Shown here piece after piece: positions 36,126-45,600 of a stretch of 49,507 nucleotides of DNA (position 1 is the first letter of the stretch; every line of letters begins with the position of its first letter). A program made the translations under genes and the position numbers. The notes under the pieces were generated by a model that was not told the origin of the DNA, made no database searches, and saw nothing but the letters and a program-made list of their open reading frames with translations. Source of the stretch: Bacteroides sp. (GTDB taxonomy: Bacteria; Bacteroidota; Bacteroidia; Bacteroidales; Bacteroidaceae); contig JAGATY010000061.1 of assembly GCA_017621035.1 (NCBI GenBank), positions 1 through 49,507 of the forward strand. Reading direction: 5' to 3'.

Positions 36126-36288
36126 TGTTTTGATTTTCTTCCAAAAGGTTTTTATCAGCTTCTTTGAAGTTCCTTTTTGGTCTCTTTCCCTCTTCTTTCT
36201 CGTCGCATAGCTTGCTATGCTCCTCAGAAGAGAAGAAAAATATCCTCGAAAAGGCTACTTAAAAGAATGCAGAAATAAAATCAAAACA
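36126..36288 (-). mobile_element. Complete MITE-like element, 163 bp
   Basis: Perfect 12-bp terminal inverted repeats TGTTTTGATTTT (36126-36137) and AAAATCAAAACA (36277-36288) bound a non-coding 163-bp unit. Its reverse complement shares an 85-bp core with 32849-32931, including the GAGGAGCATAGC..GCTATG hairpin. No clear target duplication is seen. It lies immediately upstream of miaB. No transposase is in the window; mobilisation in trans is assumed. Confidence 0.7.
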
Positions 36289-36426
36289 TACTCTTATCGG
36301 GTGCGAAGATAAGGCTTTATCTGTTACAGTGTGATGCAAAACCTGAGAAAAATATGTTCCTTAGCAGTATTTTATATTGTCACTTCTAATAAATGTTAAG
36401 TGTGTGAACATTTCTAACGCAACTGT

Positions 36427-36457
36427 TTGGCCGTTAAAAGAATAATGCTGACTTTTG
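36427..36457 (+). promoter_or_regulatory. Candidate promoter of an intergenic small transcript
   Basis: TTG (36427-36429), 20 bp, GACTTTTG (36450-36457), one mismatch from the -7 consensus. A strong terminator follows at 36507. Confidence 0.45.
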
Positions 36458-36463
36458 CTAGCG

Positions 36464-36543
36464 AAAGAAACATTAGATTTTTTCATAGTTAAGGTTTAGG
36501 TTAAAGAATGAAAGGGTAGCTGTGAAGCTGCCCTTTCATTTTT
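36464..36543 (+). ncRNA. Possible ~80-nt small RNA ending in an intrinsic terminator
   Basis: No plus-strand gene lies upstream, yet a perfect terminator sits at 36507-36543: 14-bp stem AATGAAAGGGTAGC / GCTGCCCTTTCATT (one G-U) and five T. With the promoter-like site at 36427-36457 this defines an RNA of about 80 nt. It could instead be a leader with attenuation: a 15-codon frame (36445-36492, containing FFH) precedes the hairpin, although its ATG would lie inside the promoter. The rest of the gap 36289-36613 shows nothing else. Confidence 0.4.
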
Positions 36544-36556
36544 CCCTCCCGTTTGT

Positions 36557-36587
36557 TTGGCGGTTAGCAGATAAATGCCGTACTTTG
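36557..36587 (+). promoter_or_regulatory. Promoter-like site of the small membrane protein gene
   Basis: TTG (36557-36559), 21 bp, then TACTTTG (36581-36587), which is one base short of TAnnTTTG. The leader to ATG 36614 would be about 20 nt. This favours ATG 36614 over the earlier ATG 36575. Confidence 0.4.
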
Positions 36588-36613
36588 GGCAGAAATCATT
36601 CAGAAGGCTGTTT

Positions 36614-37000
36614 ATGGAAGACTTTTATGGTGTCTTGTTTATGGTGGTCGCCATTCTGTTCAGCGTGGTAAGTAAGCTGAACAAGAAGAAAGAAGAGACA
36701 GAAGAACCTTTCCCTTTGGAGTCGGAAGACAATATAGAAGAGGAGGAACTGATGTTTGAAGAGATTGTGCAACCTCAAGAAACACCTCAGCCGCAGCCAT
36801 TCTACACCCCCACACAACCGGAAACCAAACGTCCGTCGACTCCACCTGTTGCCACTAAAGTAGCGGCACTTAAGAAGGACGACCCTACCCCAGCTGATCA
36901 CACCGCAGAGCGTGAACCGGAGGAATATGCCATTCACAATGCGGAAGAGGCTCGCAAAGCCATCATCTGGGGAGAAATCCTGCAAAGGAAATACACGTGA
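36614..37000 (+). CDS. Small membrane-anchored protein of unknown function
   Basis: 128 residues from ATG 36614: a short N-terminus with one membrane segment (DFYGVLFMVVAILFSVVSKL), then a charged Glu-rich stretch, a Pro/Gln/Thr-rich linker (about 50-90) and a conserved-looking end HNAEEARKAIIWGEILQRKY. I do not recognise a family beyond similar small Bacteroidales proteins. The KAIIWGEIL tail may be a binding peptide. It lies 127 bp ahead of the CoA-transferase gene with no promoter seen between, so the two may be co-transcribed. Confidence 0.65.
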   Translation: MEDFYGVLFMVVAILFSVVSKLNKKKEETEEPFPLESEDNIEEEELMFEEIVQPQETPQPQPFYTPTQPETKRPSTPPVATKVAALKKDDPTPADHTAEREPEEYAIHNAEEARKAIIWGEILQRKYT

Positions 37001-37001
37001 G

Positions 37002-37064
37002 CAGTTGACAATGGACAGTTGATAATTGACAGTTGACAATTGATAGTAGAGAGTTGATAGTTAA
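37002..37064. repeat. Heptad tandem repeats (CAGTTGA/TAATTGA)
   Basis: Nine in-phase 7-bp units: CAGTTGA, CAATGGA, CAGTTGA, TAATTGA, CAGTTGA, CAATTGA, TAGTAGA, GAGTTGA, TAGTTAA. The array begins one base after the stop of the preceding gene and ends 63 bp before the CoA-transferase start. Confidence 0.85.
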
Positions 37065-37127
37065 CAGCTTTAACTGAAGAGATTAAGTAAGGAAACTTAA
37101 ATAACATAATTATAAAAGAACGAACAA

Positions 37128-38624
37128 ATGGCATTCAACTACATTTCAGCAGCAGAAGCTGCCAGCCTGATTAAACATGGCTACAACGTAGGCCTTAGCG
37201 GGTTTACCCCTGCCGGTACAGCCAAGGCCGTTACTGCCGAACTGGCAAAAATTGCAGAAGCAGAACACGCCAAAGGAAACCCTTTCCAGGTAGGTATCTT
37301 TACCGGAGCCTCTACAGGTGATTCATGTGACGGCGTTCTCTCACGCGCAAAAGCAATCCGCTACCGTGCACCCTACACTACCAACCCTGACTTCCGCAAG
37401 GCGGTGAACAATGGTGAGATTGCATACAATGACATTCACCTCTCTCAAATGGCTCAAGAGGTGCGCTACGGATTTATGGGTAACGTGGACATTGCAGTGA
37501 TTGAGGCCTGCGAAGTGACTGAAGATGGCAAAATCTATCTCACTGCTGCAGGAGGTATCTCACCTACCATTGCCCGACTGGCTCCGAAAATCATTATTGA
37601 ACTGAATGCCGCACACAGCAAGGCTGCTATGGGTTTGCACGACGTGTACGAACCGCTTGACCCGCCCTGCCGCCGCGAAATCCCTATCTACAAGCCGAGT
37701 GACCGCATCGGTCTGCCCTACATACAAGTAGACCCGAAGAAGATTGTAGGCATTGTGGAGACCAACTGGCCCGATGAGGCACGCTCTTTCACTGCTCCCG
37801 ACCCCGTTACTGACCAAATCGGTCAGCGTGTAGCAGACTTCTTGGCTGCTGACATGAAGCGTGGCATCATCCCTTCAACCTTCTTGCCGTTGCAATCCGG
37901 TGTGGGTAACATTGCCAACGCAGTGCTTGGTGCATTGGGACGCGACAAGACCATCCCTGCTTTCGAGATGTACACAGAAGTGTTGCAAGACGCTGTGGTA
38001 GACCTCATCCGTCAGGGCCGCGTGAAGTTCGGCAGTACCTGTTCACTCACTGTAACCAACCAGTGCTTGAATGGTATCTATGACGATATCGAGTTCTTTA
38101 AGGACAAGCTTGTGCTCCGTCCTTCAGAAATCTCTAACAATCCTGAAATTGTCCGCCGCTTAGGTATCATCTCTATCAATACCGCCATTGAGGCTGACAT
38201 CTACGGTAATGTGAACTCAACCCACATTGGTGGAACTAAGATGATGAACGGTATCGGTGGTTCTGGTGACTTCACCCGCAACGCATACATCTCTATCTTC
38301 ACCTGCCCGTCGGTAGCCAAAGAGGGAAAGATTAGTGCCATTGTACCGATGGTTTCTCACCACGACCACACAGAACACGACGTCAACATCATTGTGACTG
38401 AACAAGGTGTAGCTGACCTTCGTGGTAAAGGTCCTAAGGAACGTGCGCAAGCCATCATCGAGAACTGTGCACACCCTGACTACAAACAACTCCTGTGGGA
38501 TTATCTCAAACTGACTGACGGTAAGTCACAGACTCCGCACGCTGTAAAAGCTGCTCTCGCCCTCCATGCAGAGCTGGCCAAGAGTGGTGACATGCGCAAT
38601 GTGGACTGGGGACAGTTTAAGTAA
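37128..38624 (+). CDS. Succinyl-CoA:acetate CoA-transferase family enzyme
   Basis: A class I CoA-transferase of 498 residues (acetyl-CoA hydrolase/transferase family), which would move CoA between succinate or propionate and acetate during fermentation. GLSGFTPAGTAKAV near the N-terminus, IFTGASTGDSCDG, FEMYTEVLQDAVVDL with the Glu expected to carry CoA, and GIGGSGDFTRNAYIS near the oxyanion site are visible. The gene is strongly codon-regular and ends in a heptad repeat that starts at the stop codon. A perfect-stem terminator follows at 38719. Confidence 0.92.
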   Translation: MAFNYISAAEAASLIKHGYNVGLSGFTPAGTAKAVTAELAKIAEAEHAKGNPFQVGIFTGASTGDSCDGVLSRAKAIRYRAPYTTNPDFRKAVNNGEIAYNDIHLSQMAQEVRYGFMGNVDIAVIEACEVTEDGKIYLTAAGGISPTIARLAPKIIIELNAAHSKAAMGLHDVYEPLDPPCRREIPIYKPSDRIGLPYIQVDPKKIVGIVETNWPDEARSFTAPDPVTDQIGQRVADFLAADMKRGIIPSTFLPLQSGVGNIANAVLGALGRDKTIPAFEMYTEVLQDAVVDLIRQGRVKFGSTCSLTVTNQCLNGIYDDIEFFKDKLVLRPSEISNNPEIVRRLGIISINTAIEADIYGNVNSTHIGGTKMMNGIGGSGDFTRNAYISIFTCPSVAKEGKISAIVPMVSHHDHTEHDVNIIVTEQGVADLRGKGPKERAQAIIENCAHPDYKQLLWDYLKLTDGKSQTPHAVKAALALHAELAKSGDMRNVDWGQFK

Positions 38625-38715
38625 GTGGAAAGTTGAAAGATGAGAGTTGAAAGTTACAACTCTCTAAAGCCCTTAAGGCTCTTGAACTCCTTAAGATCTT
38701 TAAGGACTTTAAACA
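38623..38715. repeat. Composite array: heptads then nonamers, downstream flank of the surface-protein locus
   Basis: Heptads AAGTGGA, AAGTTGA, AAGATGA, GAGTTGA, AAGTTAC run from 38623 (inside the stop codon) to 38657. Nonamers CTCTAAAGC, CCTTAAGGC, TCTTGAACT, CCTTAAGAT, CTTTAAGGA, CTTTAAACA run from 38662 to 38715. The same order and strand recur at 48856-48945. Confidence 0.8.
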
Positions 38716-38718
38716 ACT

Positions 38719-38760
38719 CCATAAAAAAAGCTGCGAGATAGCTCGCAGCTTTTTTTATGG
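38719..38760. terminator. Bidirectional terminator
   Basis: A perfect 19-bp stem (38719-38737 with 38742-38760, loop ATAG) has GCTGCGAG / CTCGCAGC at its core and seven A/T pairs on each side. It therefore gives a T-run on both strands. It ends one base from the stop of the minus-strand lipoprotein gene and serves both that gene and the CoA-transferase. Confidence 0.9.
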
Positions 38761-38761
38761 G

Positions 38762-41065
38762 TTACTCTTCCGTCCCCGGTAACGGGTTATCGTTACTGCC
38801 CGGGTCGGTTTGCTTGGTGCGCAGGGTAGTGTATGAACTGTAACCGGCACCATTCTTATTGATGGCATAAGCACGTACATAATAATAGGTGTATGCCTTC
38901 AGGCCGGAAGCGTTCACGGTGAAGCTGTTGTCGCTGTTCAGCGTGCCTGTGACGAAACCGTCACAGTTCTCCAGTGTCGGTTCACTGGTACTTTCACTCC
39001 AACAGAAACCTACTTCACTGATGGTCAGCACTTCACTACCATCTCCACCGTCGGCATTCACCTTACCGTACATGATGGCACTGGTGCTGTACACTGTGCT
39101 GTCCGGTACACTGATGCTGGTACTCGGTGTGGTAGTGCTGGAGGTGCGGAAAGTACTTGCCTGCCCGTAACCTGTACCCTTACTGTTGGTGGCGTAGGCC
39201 CGGATGTAGTAGAGTGTGCGGTATGTCAGTCCCGTCAACTCTGCCGTAAAGTTACTTTCGGTAGAGGTAGAGACAATCTTTGTCACGCCCTCGGCACCCA
39301 CTTCCGGATTCACAATGCTGGTAGAGATGAGGAAACCACGCTCGGTAATCTCCAGTCCGCCATTGTCGCTGATGACAGCTCCCACACTGGCGTGGTCATC
39401 ATAAGCTGTAACAGAGAGGTTAACCACTTCCGGCTCTTTGGTCAGCGCTGTGGTAAACTCTTCAGCGTAACTGTATGCTGTACCATTTTTATTAGTGGCG
39501 TAGGCACGCACGTAGTATTTCTGTCCTTTCTCCAGATTGCTCAGATTCACGGCAAAGTCGGCTGTGGTAGCCTCCGAGGCTATGCTTCCGTCGCAGTTAT
39601 CCAGGGTAGGAGTAGAGAGACTCTTGCTCCAGCATATTCCGCGAGCCGTTACTTCACGTCCGCCGTCGCTACTGATGCTGGCGTTGATGGTGGCCGAGGT
39701 CTCACCCACGTTACTGATAGAGGCAATCTTCAGCGTGGCTGTGGTGGTACGGTTCAGGGTGAACTGTATCGGGTCGCTGTAGAAGGTACCGTCACGTGTC
39801 ACAGCATAGGCTGTGGCATAGTAGGTAGCACCTTCACTCAGATTGCTGAGACTCACGCTGATGGCCTCGCCTTCACTGCTGTCGCTCGCCTTGCTGTCGC
39901 CCGTGGTAGGACGAGTGGCAAACATACTATAGCAGATACCCTTTTCAGTGATGGCAATCTCCTCACCCTCAGGAATGGTGATGCTGCTGGCCAACGTCAC
40001 AGAAGTAACATCCAGGTTGGTGGTAGTAGGTATTGTAAGAGTTACCTCCTGCTTCTTCTCGGTAGTGAACTCCACAATGTTACTGTAGCCCGTACCCTTC
40101 TCATTGATGGCATAAGCACGCAAGTAGAACTTGGTGTTAGGCTCCAGGTTGTCGATGGTCTTCTGGAACGATGCTGTGTTACCGTCGGTTCCCATGGTAA
40201 TCTTCAGGTTCTCAGTGGTGGGCACCAAGCTCTCTTCACTGTAGCAGAAGCCATACTCAGTTACTTTAAACCCGCAGTCGGTGGTGATGTTGGCAGCCAC
40301 ACTGGCAGCAAAGGCTGTGATGTTACTGCTTTCACACGTCAGCTGTGGAATCTTCAACTGCTCGGTGGTGAAGTAGATGGCCTCTCCGTAGCCGGTGCCT
40401 GCCTTGTTGGTGGCATAGGCACGAGCCACATATTGTGTATTGGCCTGCAATCCCTCGATGAGTGCTGTCAGGCTCTCTTCATCCTGGCGTACTACACGTT
40501 TCTTATCATAAATGGTGGGCTCTGATACACCATCTGTGTACACCTTATATACAAAGCCCCACTCATTGATGGTGCTACCGCCATCATCAGTAATGTCACT
40601 ACTCAGTGTGACACTGGTCTCAGTGGGCGCATCGCCCCGTGTGCTGTTCAGTGTGGGGATGGCACTCTCCAATGTCTTGAAAGAGATGACTTCACCCTGA
40701 GCCACACTGCCGCCACTGCGTGCCGCAATGCAGAAGCTGTATGAGGTACCCAGTTGCAAACCGCTCAGGTAACAGGTGTATCGTCCTTCGCTGCTGTTGT
40801 CAGGAGTGGCTTCCATCTCAGTGGCGTCACTCAGGGTGGCTCCTTTGGAGAAGAGGAAGAACACCTCATAATCCGTGGTGCTGTTGGCATTTGCCACCAC
40901 CGTACCCGACAAGCTGGCCTCGAAGCGCGTCACATCTGCCTCCTGCACAGTGTTACTCACCAGTGTAGGCATATAGCTCTGCGGCTCGTTGTTCTCTTCA
41001 CAGCCGGTAGTCAGCCCTACCGTCATTAGCAAGAGAAGCGCTATTTTGGTTATTGTCTTGTTCAT
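38762..41065 (-). CDS. Repeat lipoprotein with about seven FN3-like domains
   Basis: A 767-residue predicted surface or periplasmic lipoprotein with lipobox TTGC (Cys22). About seven ~100-residue repeats carry the pattern ..GGxxITExGFCYS.. then LxxGTxYYVRAYATNKxGTGYSxxxxFTT, fibronectin-III-like. It ends in a short linker and DNPLPGTEE. The mature start CEENNEPQSYMPTL is nearly that of the paralogue at 46171 (CETNDEPASYAPTL). It is fourth in a minus-strand locus with the PEGA protein (65 bp gap), the LRR protein and that paralogue. The repeats are likely spacers or binding modules; ligand unknown. The antisense 377-codon frame is a shadow. Confidence 0.75.
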   Translation of the reverse strand: MNKTITKIALLLLMTVGLTTGCEENNEPQSYMPTLVSNTVQEADVTRFEASLSGTVVANANSTTDYEVFFLFSKGATLSDATEMEATPDNSSEGRYTCYLSGLQLGTSYSFCIAARSGGSVAQGEVISFKTLESAIPTLNSTRGDAPTETSVTLSSDITDDGGSTINEWGFVYKVYTDGVSEPTIYDKKRVVRQDEESLTALIEGLQANTQYVARAYATNKAGTGYGEAIYFTTEQLKIPQLTCESSNITAFAASVAANITTDCGFKVTEYGFCYSEESLVPTTENLKITMGTDGNTASFQKTIDNLEPNTKFYLRAYAINEKGTGYSNIVEFTTEKKQEVTLTIPTTTNLDVTSVTLASSITIPEGEEIAITEKGICYSMFATRPTTGDSKASDSSEGEAISVSLSNLSEGATYYATAYAVTRDGTFYSDPIQFTLNRTTTATLKIASISNVGETSATINASISSDGGREVTARGICWSKSLSTPTLDNCDGSIASEATTADFAVNLSNLEKGQKYYVRAYATNKNGTAYSYAEEFTTALTKEPEVVNLSVTAYDDHASVGAVISDNGGLEITERGFLISTSIVNPEVGAEGVTKIVSTSTESNFTAELTGLTYRTLYYIRAYATNSKGTGYGQASTFRTSSTTTPSTSISVPDSTVYSTSAIMYGKVNADGGDGSEVLTISEVGFCWSESTSEPTLENCDGFVTGTLNSDNSFTVNASGLKAYTYYYVRAYAINKNGAGYSSYTTLRTKQTDPGSNDNPLPGTEE

Positions 41066-41090
41066 AGTCTAAAAAATAACTGTTATCAAT

Positions 41091-41126
41091 GACCTTAAGG
41101 ACTTTAAAGACCTTAAGAATCTTACC
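41091..41126. repeat. Nonamer tandem repeats between the PEGA and lipoprotein genes
   Basis: Four 9-bp units, GACCTTAAG, GACTTTAAA, GACCTTAAG, AATCTTACC, fill most of the 65-bp gap. They share the TTAA core with the arrays at 38662 and 48910. Confidence 0.8.
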
Positions 41127-41130
41127 CCAC

Positions 41131-42513
41131 TTAGAATACCAGACCGATGCCACCGGTCACTTCATGGTATGCGCCATTCACGGTGTGATAGCCGGCAGAG
41201 ATGAGGAACTTGCCGAAGCGGAGAATACCTCCTACCTCAATGGCGGCTCCTGTGGGTGAGTTGTCTGTGTCTTTCACCGTGGTACCTGCCTCATACTCTT
41301 TGCCGTCGATGGTTACCGGAGCTGCCAGTTCATAAGCCAAAGTGCGGCTACCGTAACCGGCACCGGCATAGAGGTAGAGCTTACTGTTCAGCTGGCGGAT
41401 ATATCCGGCGGTAATACTCATGCGGGCATTCTCCTTCTTGCCCTCTGCATAGAATGGGGCACTGCCTGCGTCTGTACCGCTGATGATACCACTCTCGTTA
41501 CACTCCAGGTCGCCACTGGCAGAGCCGAAATCACTGCGGAAGCCTACATAGAAGTAGTTCTTCTTGCGTCCGAAACCCAGCATGGCACCATAGGTTGTAC
41601 TGTTCGGATTGTAGCCCAGCTGTACTAGTGCCAGTGTGGTCAGAGGAACTTTCGGCTTGATGGTACTCTCCAGTACAAAGGTGGGGCGCAACGTCTCGCC
41701 GGCACCCAGTGTCACTACTGTATCTTTCGGGAAGTAAGTCTCCTTCTCAATGCGGATGCTATACTCTTTGATGGCCATACGGTCACTGCGGAAGGGGGTA
41801 GTACCCACCTTTACGCTGTCGATGTAGACGTCAGCATTCTGTACCGGCAGTGAGAAGATTTCCATGTAACCGAACTTCGGCTTCAGCGTTACACTCTTGA
41901 TGACCTGCTCGTCGGCCAGTGTAACTACGCCTGCATCGGCCTGATACATAGGAGCCTCCACGCGATAGGTGTGCTCACCCTTAGGCATGGTTGCAGAGAA
42001 CAGACCGTTTTCAATAGGCACCTGCTCGTCGTCAATATACACATTGGCATTAGCCGGTTCGGGACGCAGTACAAAGAGCTGCATGTTATTCTCCACCACC
42101 GGTTTGTCCTCACGGTCACCCGTATTCAGCACCATCTCATATACAGTACCCTTTTCAATGATTTCAGGGTAGAAGTAGTTTCTTAAGATGCCCAACTCCT
42201 CGTGCAAGATAGAGATACGGCGTGCGCCACGTGGCACATAGAGCCAAATCTCACCTGTCCGGTTCTCGCGAGCCGTGATGCCCAACGCATCCGACTCAAA
42301 CATCAAGTCCTTCACATTGGTTACAATACGTATCAAGGCACAGATTTCACCATTCTGATCCTTCTTCGGTGCTGTAACACGTGCCGTGATGTCCGTCTCC
42401 ATGCGGCTGAACGATGCCACGGCTATTTTGCTTTGCTGAGCCAGTGCGGCAGGGCAACATACCATTGTTACCAGCATCGCCACCACCCAGCGTCTTATTG
42501 ATTTATTTTTCAT
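41131..42513 (-). CDS. PEGA-domain protein with C-terminal outer-membrane barrel-like region
   Basis: A 460-residue exported protein with signal peptide RRWVVAMLVTMVCCPAALA. About residues 145-225 and 225-305 look like PEGA-type beta-sandwich repeats (ANVYIDDEQVPIENGLFSATMPKGEH; ADVYIDSVKVGTTPFRSDRM-type). The last ~160 residues (LTTLALVQLGYNPNSTTYGAMLGFG ... AAIEVGGILRFGKFLISAGYHT) resemble a small barrel ending in GGIGLVF. This PEGA-plus-barrel layout could anchor or display the neighbouring repeat proteins. It is third in the locus, 103 bp after the LRR gene. Confidence 0.75.
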   Translation of the reverse strand: MKNKSIRRWVVAMLVTMVCCPAALAQQSKIAVASFSRMETDITARVTAPKKDQNGEICALIRIVTNVKDLMFESDALGITARENRTGEIWLYVPRGARRISILHEELGILRNYFYPEIIEKGTVYEMVLNTGDREDKPVVENNMQLFVLRPEPANANVYIDDEQVPIENGLFSATMPKGEHTYRVEAPMYQADAGVVTLADEQVIKSVTLKPKFGYMEIFSLPVQNADVYIDSVKVGTTPFRSDRMAIKEYSIRIEKETYFPKDTVVTLGAGETLRPTFVLESTIKPKVPLTTLALVQLGYNPNSTTYGAMLGFGRKKNYFYVGFRSDFGSASGDLECNESGIISGTDAGSAPFYAEGKKENARMSITAGYIRQLNSKLYLYAGAGYGSRTLAYELAAPVTIDGKEYEAGTTVKDTDNSPTGAAIEVGGILRFGKFLISAGYHTVNGAYHEVTGGIGLVF

Positions 42514-42537
42514 TACTATTTAGTTTAGCCTCCTCAA

Positions 42538-42603
42538 CTCCCCCCGAGGGGGAGCTTATGGAAGCGGTTAATTTGGTTTCCCAACTCCTCCCCTTGCGGG
42601 AGG
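42538..42603. repeat. Two GC-rich hairpins between the LRR and PEGA genes
   Basis: CTCCCCC CGA GGGGGAG (42538-42554) is a perfect 7-bp-arm palindrome. CCTCCC / GGGAGG (42587-42603) is a second one. Neither has a T-run, so they may stabilise or partly attenuate the transcript between the two genes rather than end it. Confidence 0.55.
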
Positions 42604-42616
42604 CAGGGAGGGACTT

Positions 42617-45600
42617 TTACTTCACAATCACTTTCTGTCCTTCCAGCAAATAGATGCCGTTGCCCAGTCCGCGTACCTCATTCTGACCCTCTTGTACCTC
42701 AATGGTGCGTACTGTCTGACCGCTCACGTTATAGATGTGGATGGTACGTGCCGCGTTGCTCTCAATGTAGAGCACACCGCCTCGTGCATACACCTTCACT
42801 GCCTGGTCAGGCATCAGAATGGTATCTTCAATACCGGTAATCTCACCATTGCCGCCGCCAATGGAGTAGTACAAAGGCCCACGTGTGCTGGCTGTGGTTA
42901 CGTTGGTTTCCTTACTTACCAGATAGGCCTGGAAAGGATCTACTGCCGGTTCCCAATCTCCACCATCATTATAGTTCTTGATGAAGACACTACCATTTTT
43001 ATAGGTCTTGTCATCTGCATAGTAATAGTTGTCCTCATTCAGTGCATAGATTGAGTCGTTCTTGAACAAAGATTCATAAGTGGGAACAAAGTCAAACTTA
43101 GTGCCTACGCTGCGTTTCAATGCACCCTCAGTCTTACTCAGCAATACACCGGCCTCATTATTGGCGGCAAAAGTCACATTACCACTGATGTTATACTCAC
43201 TGGGATACTTGTTGTTGTTCGGCATGCAGATTAAATAAGGTGTGTGCGCCTTGATGGCAGTGGCAGCCTTGTAGTTACCATCTGTTCCTAACTCATACAG
43301 CCAATAGGGCAGTGCACCCTCTACATTACTGCCAAAGGGGGCAATGTAAATGGTATCATAAGTAGTCTTACCATTGTAGTAGTTATCTTTTACATAGTAA
43401 GTCTCTGTTACATCAAACGGCAGCACCAAAGTTTTCCAGCCACCGGCCTCTGCATAGCCACTCTCTGTATTGAAGTGTTTGGTATAGGTTACATGCTTAG
43501 CCTTAATGTCTTGGCTTTGGCTATAAGTAGAATAATAAGCACCATATTCAGGATTACTACCATTGGTACCTACTGTGTATTTATCAGTTAAGCCATTGTA
43601 AAAAATAGCATTTATGCCATCTGTTGAACTGACAGAACCGCCTTCTGGTAAAAATAGATTTCTAATACTTTTGAACTTATCTTTTGGAAATTGTTTGGTA
43701 CTATTCCAGTAAACATCGTTAAGAGAACTCCAGACACCACTATCTTTAATATCTAATCCTGCATTAGGATTAATGATAAGCTTGTTAATAGAGGTATTTA
43801 AAAATGCCCATGTTCCAATATATTGAATAAAAGAAGGAATTATTACTGTTTCACTTTTACCTCCTCTAAATGTGAAATCTCCAATTTCATTTAGACTTTC
43901 AGGAAATGTAAGCTCTTTGATACAGTGTCCTTCAAAAGCATTATGCCCTATTTTTGTTAGGTTACTAGACCAAATTACTTTTTCAAGTGGGACGTTTGAA
44001 AATGCAGCCTCTCCAATACTTGTTAGAGTGTTGGGAAATATAATTTCTTTCAGGTTCTTAGCTGCATTCGCAAATGTACGATTTTCTATGGTTGTAAAGG
44101 TTGAATTGGAGAAGTCTAATTTGCTAATATTCAAGTTTTCACAATATTCAAATGCAATTCCACCAATTTCTGTTAAAAGTAGTCCATCTAAATTGATGTT
44201 AGTCAATCTTACGCAACTCCAAAAGGCTCCGTATTTTATGGCTGTAACTGTATTAGGAAGCTGAATAGATTCTAGATTTCTACAATCCCAAAAGGTGTTA
44301 TTACTAATTGATGAGATTGTTGTTTTTGTTAAATCTACAGTTTTAAGGAAATCGCAATCTTCAAATGCATACTCTCCAATACTTTTAATAGATGCCGGAA
44401 GTGTAATTGTTGTTAAACTATCACAGTTCTGAAAAGCATAAGCAGCAATAGCTTCCGGTGCAGCTCCATCAGCTAACAAAATTTCTCTGATACTTGTGCC
44501 ACCAAAACCTCCAAGTGTTTTCATTGACTTGGGGAAAGTGACACTTCTCAAATATTCACATCCGGCAAAGGCATTTTCTCCCAAAGTGGTGATACCTTCC
44601 TTCAGAATAACCTCTTCTAGACCAGAATCTTGGAAAGCTCCCTGTTCAATAGTCTGTATGCTACCGGAGATAGTCACAGATTTTAGTGATTTACAGCCAT
44701 AAAAAGCATGGTATTGAATAGTCAATAAGCCGGAAGGGAAGGTGATGTCACTCAGCTTCTCACAACCGGAGAAAACTTCACGGCTGATATCACTCATATT
44801 AGCAGGTAAGTTGATACTTACAAGATCTTTACAATCCTTGAAAGCTCCTTCTGCAATAGTCATTACTAGTGAGGGAAGTTCTATTTCCTTCAAACCAGTG
44901 TTTGCAAAGGTATAGGAATTGATTGCCATCAACTTCTCAGGTAGAGTTATTTCTGTAAGGGCTGTACAGCCATAAAAAGCATTATTGCCAATGGTGTTCA
45001 ATTCGGTAGATAAATTGATTTGATTCAGGGCTGAACAACCGCCAAAGGCATTATATTCTATGCTTGTAACACTATTGGGCACTGTGAAACTGGTTAAAGC
45101 TGTGCAGTTCTGAAATGTATAGCTAAGAATTTCTGTTATGCCTTCAGGCAAAGATATAGATTTCAATGAACTACATCCATTAAAGCATCTTCTACCAAGA
45201 GAAGTAACTGTTGCGGGAATGGAAAGTGTTGTTAGAGCTGAGCAACCTTCAAATGCGCTGGCTAAGTCGGTAAGATTTTCAGGCAGTGTAATAGAAGTTA
45301 ATGCTGTGCAGTTCTGAAACATAAAGTAACTTAATTTTGTGATTCCAGCACCCAATGTTACATTGTTTAGTTTTGTACAATCTGCAAAAGTATAGCTATT
45401 GTATCCACTATATGCTAAATCTTCGTTCTGAATTTTATTCCTTGTATTTAAAGTAGAGGGGAGTGCAGCACTATTCAATTCGATACATCCTTGAAAAGTA
45501 TAGTTTCCCATAAATTCTACTCCTTCGGGGATAGATACTGTGGTCAAACTAGTACAATCGCCAAAAGCTTTTGGGCCAATATACACCAATGCAGTAGGGA

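Noticed and set aside
38719-38760. Regulatory cruciform rather than terminator
   Set aside because: GC-rich core with A and T runs on both sides at a convergent gene junction fits a bidirectional terminator fully.
39392-40525. 377-codon frame antisense to the repeat lipoprotein
   Set aside because: Its repeats mirror the FN3-like repeats of the coding strand; no signal or domain of its own.
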